This document shows, one piece after another, positions 31,907-39,836 of a DNA stretch of 52,544 bases. The DNA lies in IMG/VR virus record IMGVR_UViG_3300028394_000100, positions 1 to 52,544 of that record. The stretch is one strand, 5' to 3'. This DNA is from a virus. Position 1 is the stretch's first letter. Every line of letters begins with the position of its first letter. Position numbers and translations under genes: made by a program. The notes under the pieces were generated by a model that was not told where the DNA came from, did not search any database, and saw only the letters and a list, made by a program, of their open reading frames with translations.

Positions 31907-33983
31907 TACAGTTTCAGTTCTAAGTTATGCCAACACATTTGGTGATTGGGTAGTTGCGACCAACGCTCTATCGAGAGAGCACAACGACCTGGTAGCAAAC
32001 AATTGGACCAAATCTACAGGAACATTGTATCTAACAGATCCCTCATTAGGCATACAAGTTAGTGGTGCAGCTATTGTTGCTGGCGCTTTACAAGTTCAGG
32101 GTACAGGTTCATCCGCATATGTACAAAATAACATTCGTATTGATGGAACTTTGGCCGCAACAAACTCTACAAATAGTATTTACTCCACAGGTGTTGTTAC
32201 ATCTTTAGGTAGAGTAAATGCTAATGCATCCGGATTAGGTTTATTTGTTGCAAACAATTTTACTGTTGGTGGCACAGCAAACGCTTCAAATTTATTTGTA
32301 ACATCAACCACCACAACAGGTAATTTACAAACACAATATACAACAACAACACAAACATTGTCCGTCAATGCTTCTGCATCTATTGGTACAGGTTTGGTTG
32401 TTTCTACAACTATAAGTGCTGGTGGAAGAACTTTCACAGATACTTTAACAGCTAACAATGGTATCACTACAACGACTGTTAGTGCTAACGGTTCAAGTTC
32501 TTTAAATATTATACAAGCAAACAATATAACGGTTACAGCTAATATTATTAGTAGTAATGTTAGAGCAGATAATTTAATGTATGCTAATGCATTAACTGTA
32601 GGAAATGCAGCAACAGTTGATAGATTAACATCGAATACTTCTATAAATTCTAACACGTTTACTTCAAATACGGCTACAATTAATGGATTATTAACCTCTA
32701 ATAGTTTATCTGTTGGTACTGGGGGTATTTCTGTACAAGGCGATTTTGTTATCAATGGTACAGCAATCTACAATACACCGAATTTTACAATAAGTGCTAA
32801 TTCTTCTGGCCAAGACGGTTTCTTTAGTGTTTATAGAAATACTTCTAATGCTTCGATCAAATGGTCTGAAGCCAATACTTCTTGGTATCTTAAAGATGTA
32901 TCATCATATAGTGGAAATAATTATTTTTATAAAATACTTACAACACAGTATTTAACCGATTCATTGGTTGATTCTTCTTCTAGTAATGTTGCATCTTCTA
33001 AAGCAGCAAACACTTTACAAAGTAATTTGGTTACTGCAAATACTTCTATGAAGTCCTATGTGGACACAGCCAATACTTCGATGAAGTCTTATGTTGATAC
33101 AGCTAATACTTCTATGAAGTCCTATGTGGACACAGCCAATACTTCGATGAAGTCTTATGTAGATAACATCAATACTATTGGTGCAGGTATCAATACATCA
33201 CAAAATACCAATATTACAACCGCAAACAATGCGGCTTGGGCAGGATATGCTCGTGCTAATACATCATCAAATACTTTTGTTGGCACATCTGGTAGTGCAT
33301 CACCTAGTACCGGTGTTATTTCGTTCAACAGTACAAACGGTATTACAATTAGCGGAACAAGCAACGTTCTAACAATCAGTACCTCACAGAATTTACAAAC
33401 AAACGGTACTCCTACTTTTGCAACTGTAACGTTAAGTTCGCCGTCAACTGCACCAACAGCAGCAACAAATACAAGTAACACTCAAATTGCTACGACTGCG
33501 TTTGTTCAGAATCAGTTAAACAACGGTAATACATATACACATACTTCCGCAGTAACAAATTCTGTTACTGTAGTAAATGATTCATCAACAAATGCCACAA
33601 TGTATCCTGTTTGGGTAGTTGCAAATTCAGGTAACAATGCACTTAAAACATCAAGTTCCAATTTCTATTTCAATCCAAGTACAGGCTCAGTAAGTGCAAC
33701 TATATTCAACGCACTCTCTGATGAAAATAGAAAAGAAAATATTTACCAAATCACCAATGCAACTGGTGTAATTAAACAAATTAATGGTTATGGATTTAAT
33801 TGGAAAGATAATGGTAAAAAATCTTACGGTCACATCGCTCAACGTTTAGAAGAAATTTTACCCGATTTAGTAGACACCAATGCAGAGGGTGTGAAATCGG
33901 TTAATTATAACGGTTTAATTGCCTTCTTGGTCGAAACTGTAAAAGAGATGGACAAACGTATCACCGAATTGGAAAGTAAATAA
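31899..33983 (+). CDS. Tail fibre with C-terminal S74 self-cleaving chaperone domain
   Basis: A 694-residue protein. The N-terminal half is Asn/Thr/Ala-rich beta repeat. The middle has four TANTSMKSYVD units (about 381-424), a predicted trimeric coil, then a TSQNTNITTANNAAWAGYARAN unit. The C-terminus is a Peptidase_S74 intramolecular chaperone: LSDENRKENI has the Ser607-Lys612 pair with the same five-residue spacing as the endosialidase dyad, followed by GYGFNWKDNGKKSYGHIAQRLEEILPDLV and YNGLIAFLVETVKEMDKRI. The domain folds the trimer and is released by autocleavage before Ser607. Confidence 0.9.
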   Translation: MANTVSVLSYANTFGDWVVATNALSREHNDLVANNWTKSTGTLYLTDPSLGIQVSGAAIVAGALQVQGTGSSAYVQNNIRIDGTLAATNSTNSIYSTGVVTSLGRVNANASGLGLFVANNFTVGGTANASNLFVTSTTTTGNLQTQYTTTTQTLSVNASASIGTGLVVSTTISAGGRTFTDTLTANNGITTTTVSANGSSSLNIIQANNITVTANIISSNVRADNLMYANALTVGNAATVDRLTSNTSINSNTFTSNTATINGLLTSNSLSVGTGGISVQGDFVINGTAIYNTPNFTISANSSGQDGFFSVYRNTSNASIKWSEANTSWYLKDVSSYSGNNYFYKILTTQYLTDSLVDSSSSNVASSKAANTLQSNLVTANTSMKSYVDTANTSMKSYVDTANTSMKSYVDTANTSMKSYVDNINTIGAGINTSQNTNITTANNAAWAGYARANTSSNTFVGTSGSASPSTGVISFNSTNGITISGTSNVLTISTSQNLQTNGTPTFATVTLSSPSTAPTAATNTSNTQIATTAFVQNQLNNGNTYTHTSAVTNSVTVVNDSSTNATMYPVWVVANSGNNALKTSSSNFYFNPSTGSVSATIFNALSDENRKENIYQITNATGVIKQINGYGFNWKDNGKKSYGHIAQRLEEILPDLVDTNAEGVKSVNYNGLIAFLVETVKEMDKRITELESK
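33039..33170 (+). repeat. Four 33-base tandem repeats in the S74 fibre gene
   Basis: Units of 33 bases code NTSMKSYVDTA. Units 1 and 3 are identical, and unit 2 closely resembles unit 4, so the array looks like a 66-base block duplicated once. Each unit adds 11 residues, a hendecad that fits a coiled coil. Confidence 0.92.
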
Positions 33984-33984
33984 A

Positions 33985-34320
33985 ATGGCAGCAGGATACC
34001 AAGACATTTATTTAGAACAAGGTGTTACATACACCAACCAAATCACGCTTGATGATTCTACTGGTGAGCCGTATAATTTAACTGGATTTACCGTCAAAAG
34101 TCAAGCCAAAAAATCTTATTACTCAACAAATCCAACCATCACGTTTGATGCAATAATTTACGATGCAAACAATGGCGTAATACAGTTGAGTGCAAATTCT
34201 GCTGTAACTGCAAATGTGGCTCCCGGTAAATTGGTATATGATATTATTATCATGGGATCCAATAATGTAACCCGTGTACTTGAAGGACAAATATTTGTAT
34301 CTCCAGCCGTAACTAAGTAG
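33985..34320 (+). CDS. Small beta-sandwich virion protein
   Basis: A 111-residue protein. YQDIYLEQGVTYTNQITLDDSTGEPYNLTGFTVKSQAKKSYYS and YDIIIMGSNNVTRVLEGQIFVSP resemble the small immunoglobulin-like proteins common in T4-like and cyanophage baseplate/fibre regions (EQGxxF...D..G.P.NLTGYT). It has a weak ribosome site (GGAAAG). Probably a fibre- or baseplate-decorating protein. Confidence 0.65.
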   Translation: MAAGYQDIYLEQGVTYTNQITLDDSTGEPYNLTGFTVKSQAKKSYYSTNPTITFDAIIYDANNGVIQLSANSAVTANVAPGKLVYDIIIMGSNNVTRVLEGQIFVSPAVTK

Positions 34321-34328
34321 GGCAAAAG

Positions 34329-34688
34329 ATGCCAAATGTTAGAGTCAATCCCATACAAAGCATAAATGTAAGGATAAATCAACGAAATCAACCCGTTGTT
34401 TCTACTACCTCCACATTTAATGGCCAAGTTGAAGTACAAGAAAAAGTTGACTTGGCTTTATCGCAAGCCAATAGTGCTTTAATTCTTGCCAACACAGCTT
34501 ACTATCTCGCCAACACAGCCACACAAGACATCTCTTACATAAAAGGTGTCGATGCATGGCAGAATACACAGATTTCTTATGTGAACGTTTTTGCTCAGTC
34601 GGCTTATAACCAAGCAAATGCATCATATAATTTTGCAAATACAATATATACTGATCTTTCCGTAATTGACGGAGGTTATTTTTACTAA
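34329..34688 (+). CDS. Small fibre-associated protein with C-terminal DGG motif
   Basis: A 119-residue protein with AGGG before the ATG. An N-terminal basic strand (VRVNPIQSINVRINQRNQP) precedes a heptad-like QAN/LAN/TA helix and a YIKGVDAWQNTQISYVNVFAQSAYNQANASY unit like those of the large fibres. It ends DLSVIDGGYFY. The downstream 73-residue protein has the same architecture in shorter form and ends DLSITLDGGIY, so the two are paralogues. Confidence 0.65.
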   Translation: MPNVRVNPIQSINVRINQRNQPVVSTTSTFNGQVEVQEKVDLALSQANSALILANTAYYLANTATQDISYIKGVDAWQNTQISYVNVFAQSAYNQANASYNFANTIYTDLSVIDGGYFY

Positions 34689-34693
34689 ATAAG

Positions 34694-34716
34694 GGTGTTA
34701 CCTAAAAAGTAACACC
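34694..34716 (+). other. Intergenic hairpin without U-tract
   Basis: A perfect 8-bp stem GGTGTTAC with GTAACACC around CTAAAAA, ten bases after the preceding gene's stop. AACAACATTG follows, so this is not a classic intrinsic terminator. The remaining 115 bases up to 34831 hold no convincing gene. One 14-codon frame (34731-34775) lacks a ribosome site, and I see no known riboswitch fold. Confidence 0.5.
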
Positions 34717-34831
34717 AACAACATTGATTTATGAAGTTATTATTACATAAAAGTGGGGTTCGCCGACATTCATAATCACGGGGTTAATTTTCACCTTTGT
34801 AAGTTCAACAAAATAATAACCAAACAAAAAA

Positions 34832-35053
34832 ATGAAAAAAAACAGGATAAATCAACAAAGATCACCGTTTCTCAGTACGGGCTCTCAACTTGGTGTTCCA
34901 GTAACCACAAGTACTTTTTATGGTGCATCTGGTTCTGCAAACAACCAAATACGTTCTGCATATGACCAAGCCAACACGGCTACAAGTATTGCAAATACAG
35001 CAAATACTACTGCAAACGATCTATCTATAACACTAGATGGTGGCATTTATTAA
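34832..35053 (+). CDS. Small fibre-associated protein with C-terminal DGG motif (paralogue)
   Basis: A 73-residue protein. A basic N-terminus (MKKNRINQQRSPF) is followed by TSTFYGASGSANNQIRSAYDQANTATSIANTANTTAND and the end DLSITLDGGIY. Shared features with the upstream 119-residue protein are the STF.G strand, the AN/TA heptads and the DLSxxxDGGxY tail. The ATG is preceded by A-rich sequence without a Shine-Dalgarno. Confidence 0.55.
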   Translation: MKKNRINQQRSPFLSTGSQLGVPVTTSTFYGASGSANNQIRSAYDQANTATSIANTANTTANDLSITLDGGIY

Positions 35054-35068
35054 TAGTATCAGTTTCTT

Positions 35069-35076
35069 TATAAATA
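35069..35076 (+). promoter_or_regulatory. T4-type late promoter TATAAATA
   Basis: Exact TATAAATA followed by ATG-rich sequence, 112 bases before the next fibre gene. The 135-base intergenic region also has an AT-only inverted repeat (about 35091-35113) and no gene. Confidence 0.7.
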
Positions 35077-35188
35077 ATGTGGATGTGAAATAATTAATTT
35101 TCGTAATTAATTTTAATTTAAGATTAAGCCTGATTGACATTTGTAATGGAATTTTTAACAAAAAAACAAATCAAAACAAGGAAATAAA

Positions 35189-37060
35189 ATGGCCATTTCA
35201 AATACTAACATTCTGATTAAACGTTCAGGTGTCGGTGGAACAGGACGTCCAAGTTCGCTACTATCTGGTGAATTAGCGTATTCATACGCATCAAATACAA
35301 TCTTTATCGGTTCTCCAACTGGTAATGGTGTTGTTAATGTTGGCGGTCAGTTCTATACTTCACAGATCGATTCTGCAACCACATCAAATACCGCAAGCAC
35401 ACTTGTAAAACGTGATGCTGACGGTAAATTTGCTGGTCGTTTGACTGGTATTGCAGACAAAGCCGATCAATTAACAAATTCACGTAACTTCTCCGTTTCT
35501 GGTAGTGACATCACCGCAGCTAACGTTTCTTTTGATGGTACTGGTTCAGTTACATTAAATGCTTCTTTAAATGCTGTTCCTGGTCTATCTGCTGGTGCAT
35601 ACGGTTCTACAACAGCCATTCCTGTTGTTACTGTTGGTGCAAACGGTCGTGTTCTTGCAATTTCAACATCAACTATTGCAACACAATTTGATATTAATGA
35701 TGGCACAAACAGCAATACGATTAACGGTGGTTCAACATTCTACCATCTTGGTACAAAAGGTATCACAACAACGGTATCAGCCAATACTGTAACGATATCT
35801 ACAGATAACACAATCGTTCGTTCTAATACAACATCGGTTGGTCCACAGACTATTGGTACAGACTTAAACATTTCTGGTAACTTGACTGTTACAGGTACAA
35901 CAACATACGTTAATACAGCCGTTGTACAAACGAATGATTCATTAATTCAACTTGCTGCAAACAATACTGTAGGCGATGTAATTGATATCGGTTTCGTTGG
36001 TACATACAACAACGGTGCAAACGTAGCAACCGGTCTTGTTCGTGATGCTGGTAACAAAGCATACTACTTGTTCAAAGATGTTGAAGCTGGTTCTATCACT
36101 TCTGCAAATACGATTGCAAACAACCTGTTCACACAGGCAAATACTGCAACTCTGTATGCTAACTTAAATGCTTTCTCAGGCACAATTGGTACTTTAACAT
36201 TAACCAACGCATTAACTGTACCTAACGGTGGTACAGGTCAAACTTCGTTTAATACTGGCCAGATGATTGTTGGTTCAGGCACGAACGGTCTTGCACAAAT
36301 TGCTAACGTATCGACCGCAATCGGTCAGAGTTTTGGTTCTGCATCAGTTGTTCCAGTATTCACAACAGACGCTTATGGTCGTGTTGCTTCTGTATCTAAC
36401 ACATCAATCGCAATTGCTGCTTCACAAGTTACTTCTGGCCAGTTAGCGATTGCTCAAGGCGGTACAAACTCTGGTTCTTATGCACAGAACGGTTTACTAT
36501 ACTATAACGGTACTTCTTTTGCAACATCTGCTAACCAAACTGCTTACACTACACAAGGTGGTGCAAGTTATGTTCCAGTAATTTCTACCAACACTCTTGG
36601 TCAAGTTACTGCAATTTCTAACACACAGATTGCAATTGACGTAAGCAACATCACTTCTGGTACATTGGGTTACAGCAGAGGCGGTACAGGTTCTACATCA
36701 TACACAACAGGTGCATTGCTTGTTGCTGGCGTTGCTGGTCTAGAGTCTGTTGCTAATACAACATACGTATTGACTGGCGCACTAGCATCTAACAATACAA
36801 TCACTTCATTGACTGTTGATGCATATGGCCGTGTAACTGCTGCAACTGGTGCTGCAATTTCTGGTCTAACCGTTGCTCAAGGCGGTACAGGTGTTGCGAC
36901 ATTCACAACAAACGGTATCACATATGGTAACGGTACTGCTGCGATGGGTGTAACTGCTGCTGCAGGATCTTCCGATCAGGCATGGTCTAATCAGATTCTT
37001 ACAGTAACAGCTGCTGGTGTTCCAGTATGGTCATCAGCAATGGACGGTGGAACATTCTAA
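35189..37060 (+). CDS. Tail fibre with GGTG-type repeats
   Basis: A 623-residue protein with AAGGAA before the ATG. The N-terminus (NTNILIKRSGVGGTGRPSSLLSGELAYSYASNTIFIG) resembles the attachment domain of the downstream fibres. The middle contains SLIQLAANNTVGDVIDIGFVGTYNNGANVATGLVRDAGNKAYYLF, also present in the 968-residue fibre. The C-terminal half alternates QGGTGxTSY...GxLLxGNG blocks with VPVxTxxxxGRVxxVSxTxI blocks, a known long-fibre repeat. It ends SSAMDGGTF, again a DGG tail. It forms a trimeric fibre shaft. Confidence 0.82.
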   Translation: MAISNTNILIKRSGVGGTGRPSSLLSGELAYSYASNTIFIGSPTGNGVVNVGGQFYTSQIDSATTSNTASTLVKRDADGKFAGRLTGIADKADQLTNSRNFSVSGSDITAANVSFDGTGSVTLNASLNAVPGLSAGAYGSTTAIPVVTVGANGRVLAISTSTIATQFDINDGTNSNTINGGSTFYHLGTKGITTTVSANTVTISTDNTIVRSNTTSVGPQTIGTDLNISGNLTVTGTTTYVNTAVVQTNDSLIQLAANNTVGDVIDIGFVGTYNNGANVATGLVRDAGNKAYYLFKDVEAGSITSANTIANNLFTQANTATLYANLNAFSGTIGTLTLTNALTVPNGGTGQTSFNTGQMIVGSGTNGLAQIANVSTAIGQSFGSASVVPVFTTDAYGRVASVSNTSIAIAASQVTSGQLAIAQGGTNSGSYAQNGLLYYNGTSFATSANQTAYTTQGGASYVPVISTNTLGQVTAISNTQIAIDVSNITSGTLGYSRGGTGSTSYTTGALLVAGVAGLESVANTTYVLTGALASNNTITSLTVDAYGRVTAATGAAISGLTVAQGGTGVATFTTNGITYGNGTAAMGVTAAAGSSDQAWSNQILTVTAAGVPVWSSAMDGGTF

Positions 37061-37095
37061 ATACTTCGTAATTACTTTATAATAGGGAGACCAAG

Positions 37096-37869
37096 ATGAG
37101 CAATGATAGCTATATTAATCATTATGTTGAAATTTTAACCAGTACGATGACGGATGCTGTAATTAGAAATGTTTCTTTACAGGCAAACGCAAGAATTAGT
37201 GATGAAGTTATTGCTGGATTGAATAAAAAAGTTGAAGAATCATTTGCTCAGATTGGAAAGTATGAGGAAAAGTCAAGCGGTGAAATTAATAATCTAAAAT
37301 CATCGCTTGACAACCACCTCAATACGATTACAAGATTAAATAATGAAATTCAAGAACAGAAACGTAATCATGTTAATGAAATTAAAGATTATAAACTTAA
37401 ATCTACTAATGAAATTGATAAGTTAAATATATTAATTGAGGAACAAGCGAATACCATTTCTTCATTAGAGGAAACAATTTCTAATTTCGATATATCTAAA
37501 GAAGAAATTGAAAATTTAAATTCTTATAAAGAAGAATTAAATAAATTAAAAGAAGAAAAGAGTAAATTCAATGAATCATATGAATCCAAAATTACTGAAG
37601 CAAGTAGTGGATATGATTCTAAAGTTGCAGAAATGCAAAGTGAATATGAATCTAAAGTTGCAGAAGTTAATAATCAATATGAATCCAAAATTAAAGAATT
37701 GACAGAAGCAAATAGTGGATATGAATCTAAAGTTGCAGAACTTAACCGTGAATATACCAATTTGAAAACGCAAGTACAAACTGTATTGAATAGAACTCGA
37801 ACGGATTATGAATCTAGGATTTCACAATTGAATGAAAAAATCAAATCGTTAGAATCTTCCTCTCTTTGA
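37096..37869 (+). CDS. Coiled-coil protein in fibre region
   Basis: A 257-residue protein with AGGGAG before the ATG. After about 40 N-terminal residues (YINHYVEILTSTMTDAVIRNVSLQANARISDEVI) it is a continuous charged coiled coil to the end. It includes imperfect repeats of YESKVAEMQSE type (about residues 160-215), coded by near-identical DNA. There is no membrane segment. It may be a whisker, fibre hinge or scaffold. Marine T4-like phages often carry such a protein among fibre genes, but no specific function is recognised. Confidence 0.65.
   Translation: MSNDSYINHYVEILTSTMTDAVIRNVSLQANARISDEVIAGLNKKVEESFAQIGKYEEKSSGEINNLKSSLDNHLNTITRLNNEIQEQKRNHVNEIKDYKLKSTNEIDKLNILIEEQANTISSLEETISNFDISKEEIENLNSYKEELNKLKEEKSKFNESYESKITEASSGYDSKVAEMQSEYESKVAEVNNQYESKIKELTEANSGYESKVAELNREYTNLKTQVQTVLNRTRTDYESRISQLNEKIKSLESSSL
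37608..37743 (+). repeat. Imperfect 36-60-base coding repeats in coiled-coil gene
   Basis: Blocks such as GAATCTAAAGTTGCAGAA recur four times with small changes, coding YES/D-KVAE units. They extend the coiled coil in steps and look like recent internal duplication. Confidence 0.75.
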
Positions 37870-37937
37870 TAAAATTGACGAATAGTGTTCCGAATAAAGA
37901 TGGTGTAAAAACTTAACTTAAATCTTTAGAAAAAAAA

Positions 37938-38819
37938 ATGTCAACACCTATATCAAACACCAGAATACAACTTAAAAAATCCGGCGTATCGGGTAATACA
38001 CCAACATCATTAAATTTTGGAGAGTTGGCGTTAAACTACGCCGATGGAAAGTTATATTATAAAGATGATACTGGTACCATCCGTTACATTAAAAATTCAA
38101 ATTCTTTTGCTACAGTAAACGCAAATGCCTCTTTGGTATTAGCTCAGTCAAATAGTGATACTTTGACTTTAACTGCAGCGAACGGTATTGGTATCACAGC
38201 CAACACCATAACAAAAACGATTACGATTGATGATCGTGTCACACAAGACTTAGTTAATGATGTAAATGCATATGCGGCTTCTGCTTACAATAAAGCAAAT
38301 ACTGCGGCTTTACAAATTACTCCTGTTGGAGAAACAGACGGTAATGCTAACAATGTTTTTTATGTTGTTCTTAATGACACCAATAGTGGTCCTGCAAACA
38401 CATTATTTGCAACAGCTAATAATGCTTCAAACAACACTTTAACATTTGTACCTTCTGCTGGAAAAATGGGCGTGAAGTCTATTGGTTTGGCTTCAAATAC
38501 AATCATTTCTTCCAATAGTGTATTTGTTTCAAATTCTAATTCTAGAATAATTGATTCTTTTTCTACAACAGAATACAAAGGTGCTTTCTATCAAGTGCAA
38601 ATGTCTAGTCCAGATTATTTTCACTCATTGAATCTTACCGTGATACATGATGGACTTTTCCCAACCATAACAACTTTTGGTGAAGTTTATACAGGTAGTT
38701 TAGGATCATTTTCCGCAGATATATTTGGATCAAATCTAGATGTAATTTTTACTCCTAGAGGAGATTTACCTACAGCGAATCTTGCTACAATTGTATTCAT
38801 CAAAAATGCGATTAGGTAA
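37938..38819 (+). CDS. Tail-fibre-like protein A (tandem paralogue pair)
   Basis: A 293-residue protein. The N-terminus IQLKKSGVSGNTPTSLNFGELALNYADGKLYYKDDTG is a beta-rich head-attachment domain like Mtd-N-type fibres. Then comes NDVNAYAASAYNKANTA, a fibre linker. The C-terminal domain (about 150-293) has FSTTEYKGAFYQVQMSSPDYFHSLNLTVIHDGLFP and FGEVYTGSLGSFSADIFGSNLDVIFTP. It shares all these blocks with the next gene. There is no clear ribosome site. Confidence 0.7.
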   Translation: MSTPISNTRIQLKKSGVSGNTPTSLNFGELALNYADGKLYYKDDTGTIRYIKNSNSFATVNANASLVLAQSNSDTLTLTAANGIGITANTITKTITIDDRVTQDLVNDVNAYAASAYNKANTAALQITPVGETDGNANNVFYVVLNDTNSGPANTLFATANNASNNTLTFVPSAGKMGVKSIGLASNTIISSNSVFVSNSNSRIIDSFSTTEYKGAFYQVQMSSPDYFHSLNLTVIHDGLFPTITTFGEVYTGSLGSFSADIFGSNLDVIFTPRGDLPTANLATIVFIKNAIR

Positions 38820-38824
38820 GAAAA

Positions 38825-39802
38825 ATGTCTACCGCAAACACCACAATACAACTTAAAAAATCCGGCGCTTCAGGAAACACTCCATCGAATTTGAATTTTG
38901 GTGAAGTGGCGTTAAATTACGCCGATGGAAAGTTATATTATAAAGATGATTCTGGAAATACCAGTTTCATTAAAAATTCGAATTCTTTTTCAACTATTGT
39001 TGCCAACTCTTATTCTTTAGTTGCAGGCACAAATACTGATGTACTGAATTTAAAATCTGCAAATGGTTCTTATGGTATCGACATAACTGCCAATACACAA
39101 TCAAAAACTGTTACGATTGCTGATTCTGATACACAAACGTTAATTGGTGATGTAAATACGTTGGTTAGTTCTGCTTACAATAAAGCAAACAACTTAGCTG
39201 TACATATCGACTCAATTGGAGAAGTTTCTAATACTTATTATATTAGTTTTGCGGCTGATAATAACAATTCGTCAAATATTTTATATACTACCGCAAACAG
39301 CACTCTGACTTTTAAACCTTCTGAAGGAAGATTAGGTTTAAACTCTGTTGATTTGACATCAAATACAAATATAGTTGCTAAAACTGTAGTTGTACCAGAC
39401 ATTAATCCAATTGTAGTAGATTCATTCTCAATTAATGAATTTAGAAGTGCTTTTTATCAAATACAAATATCAAGACCAAGCTCTTTTCATTATCATTCAT
39501 TAAATTTTAACGTTGTACATGATGGATATTTTCCAATCACATCAACTTTTGGTGAAGTGTATACGGGTAGTTTAGGTTCATTCTATGCAAGTATATTTGG
39601 ATCAACATTAGAAGTAACTTTTTATCCTAGTATGGGTGCTTCAACTGTTGTTTTCACTAGATATGCAGTTGATACAAGTCCTATACAAGGAACTCCAGAA
39701 GATTCTATGGGCTCAGTTGGTGATCCTCCTACATCAAGATATAATTCTGGATCAGTTACAGAGCTAACAACATTGATTTTGGATTACGGCACAGTAAATT
39801 AA
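38825..39802 (+). CDS. Tail-fibre-like protein B (tandem paralogue pair)
   Basis: A 325-residue paralogue of the preceding protein. It shares the N-terminal attachment domain (33 identical bases over ADGKLYYKDD, 38918-38950 against 38037-38069), the SAYNKAN linker and the C-terminal FYQIQ...HSLNFNVVHDGYFP, FGEVYTGSLGSFYASIFGS blocks. An extra 35-residue C-terminal extension is Ser/Pro/Thr-rich. The shared C-terminal domain may bind the receptor or cap the fibre; this is inference. Confidence 0.7.
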   Translation: MSTANTTIQLKKSGASGNTPSNLNFGEVALNYADGKLYYKDDSGNTSFIKNSNSFSTIVANSYSLVAGTNTDVLNLKSANGSYGIDITANTQSKTVTIADSDTQTLIGDVNTLVSSAYNKANNLAVHIDSIGEVSNTYYISFAADNNNSSNILYTTANSTLTFKPSEGRLGLNSVDLTSNTNIVAKTVVVPDINPIVVDSFSINEFRSAFYQIQISRPSSFHYHSLNFNVVHDGYFPITSTFGEVYTGSLGSFYASIFGSTLEVTFYPSMGASTVVFTRYAVDTSPIQGTPEDSMGSVGDPPTSRYNSGSVTELTTLILDYGTVN

Positions 39803-39806
39803 CAAG

Positions 39807-39814
39807 AATAAATA
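39807..39814 (+). promoter_or_regulatory. Late-promoter-like AATAAATA before the 968-residue fibre
   Basis: AATAAATA lies 22 bases before the ATG of the long repeat fibre. AGGGAT forms the ribosome site. Confidence 0.5.
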
Positions 39815-39836
39815 AATCAAACTTTAGGGATAAACC

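Noticed and set aside
32180-32755. 191-codon minus-strand frame opposite the S74 fibre
   Set aside because: A hydrophobic Val/Leu-rich shadow caused by Asn/Thr-rich coding on the plus strand. No ribosome site or family resemblance.
33039-33170. Possible CRISPR array
   Set aside because: The repeats are contiguous, in frame, without spacers, and code a coiled-coil stalk.
34731-34775. 14-codon frame MKLLLHKSGVRRHS
   Set aside because: No ribosome site and within chance expectation for an intergenic region. Noted only in the description of the gap.
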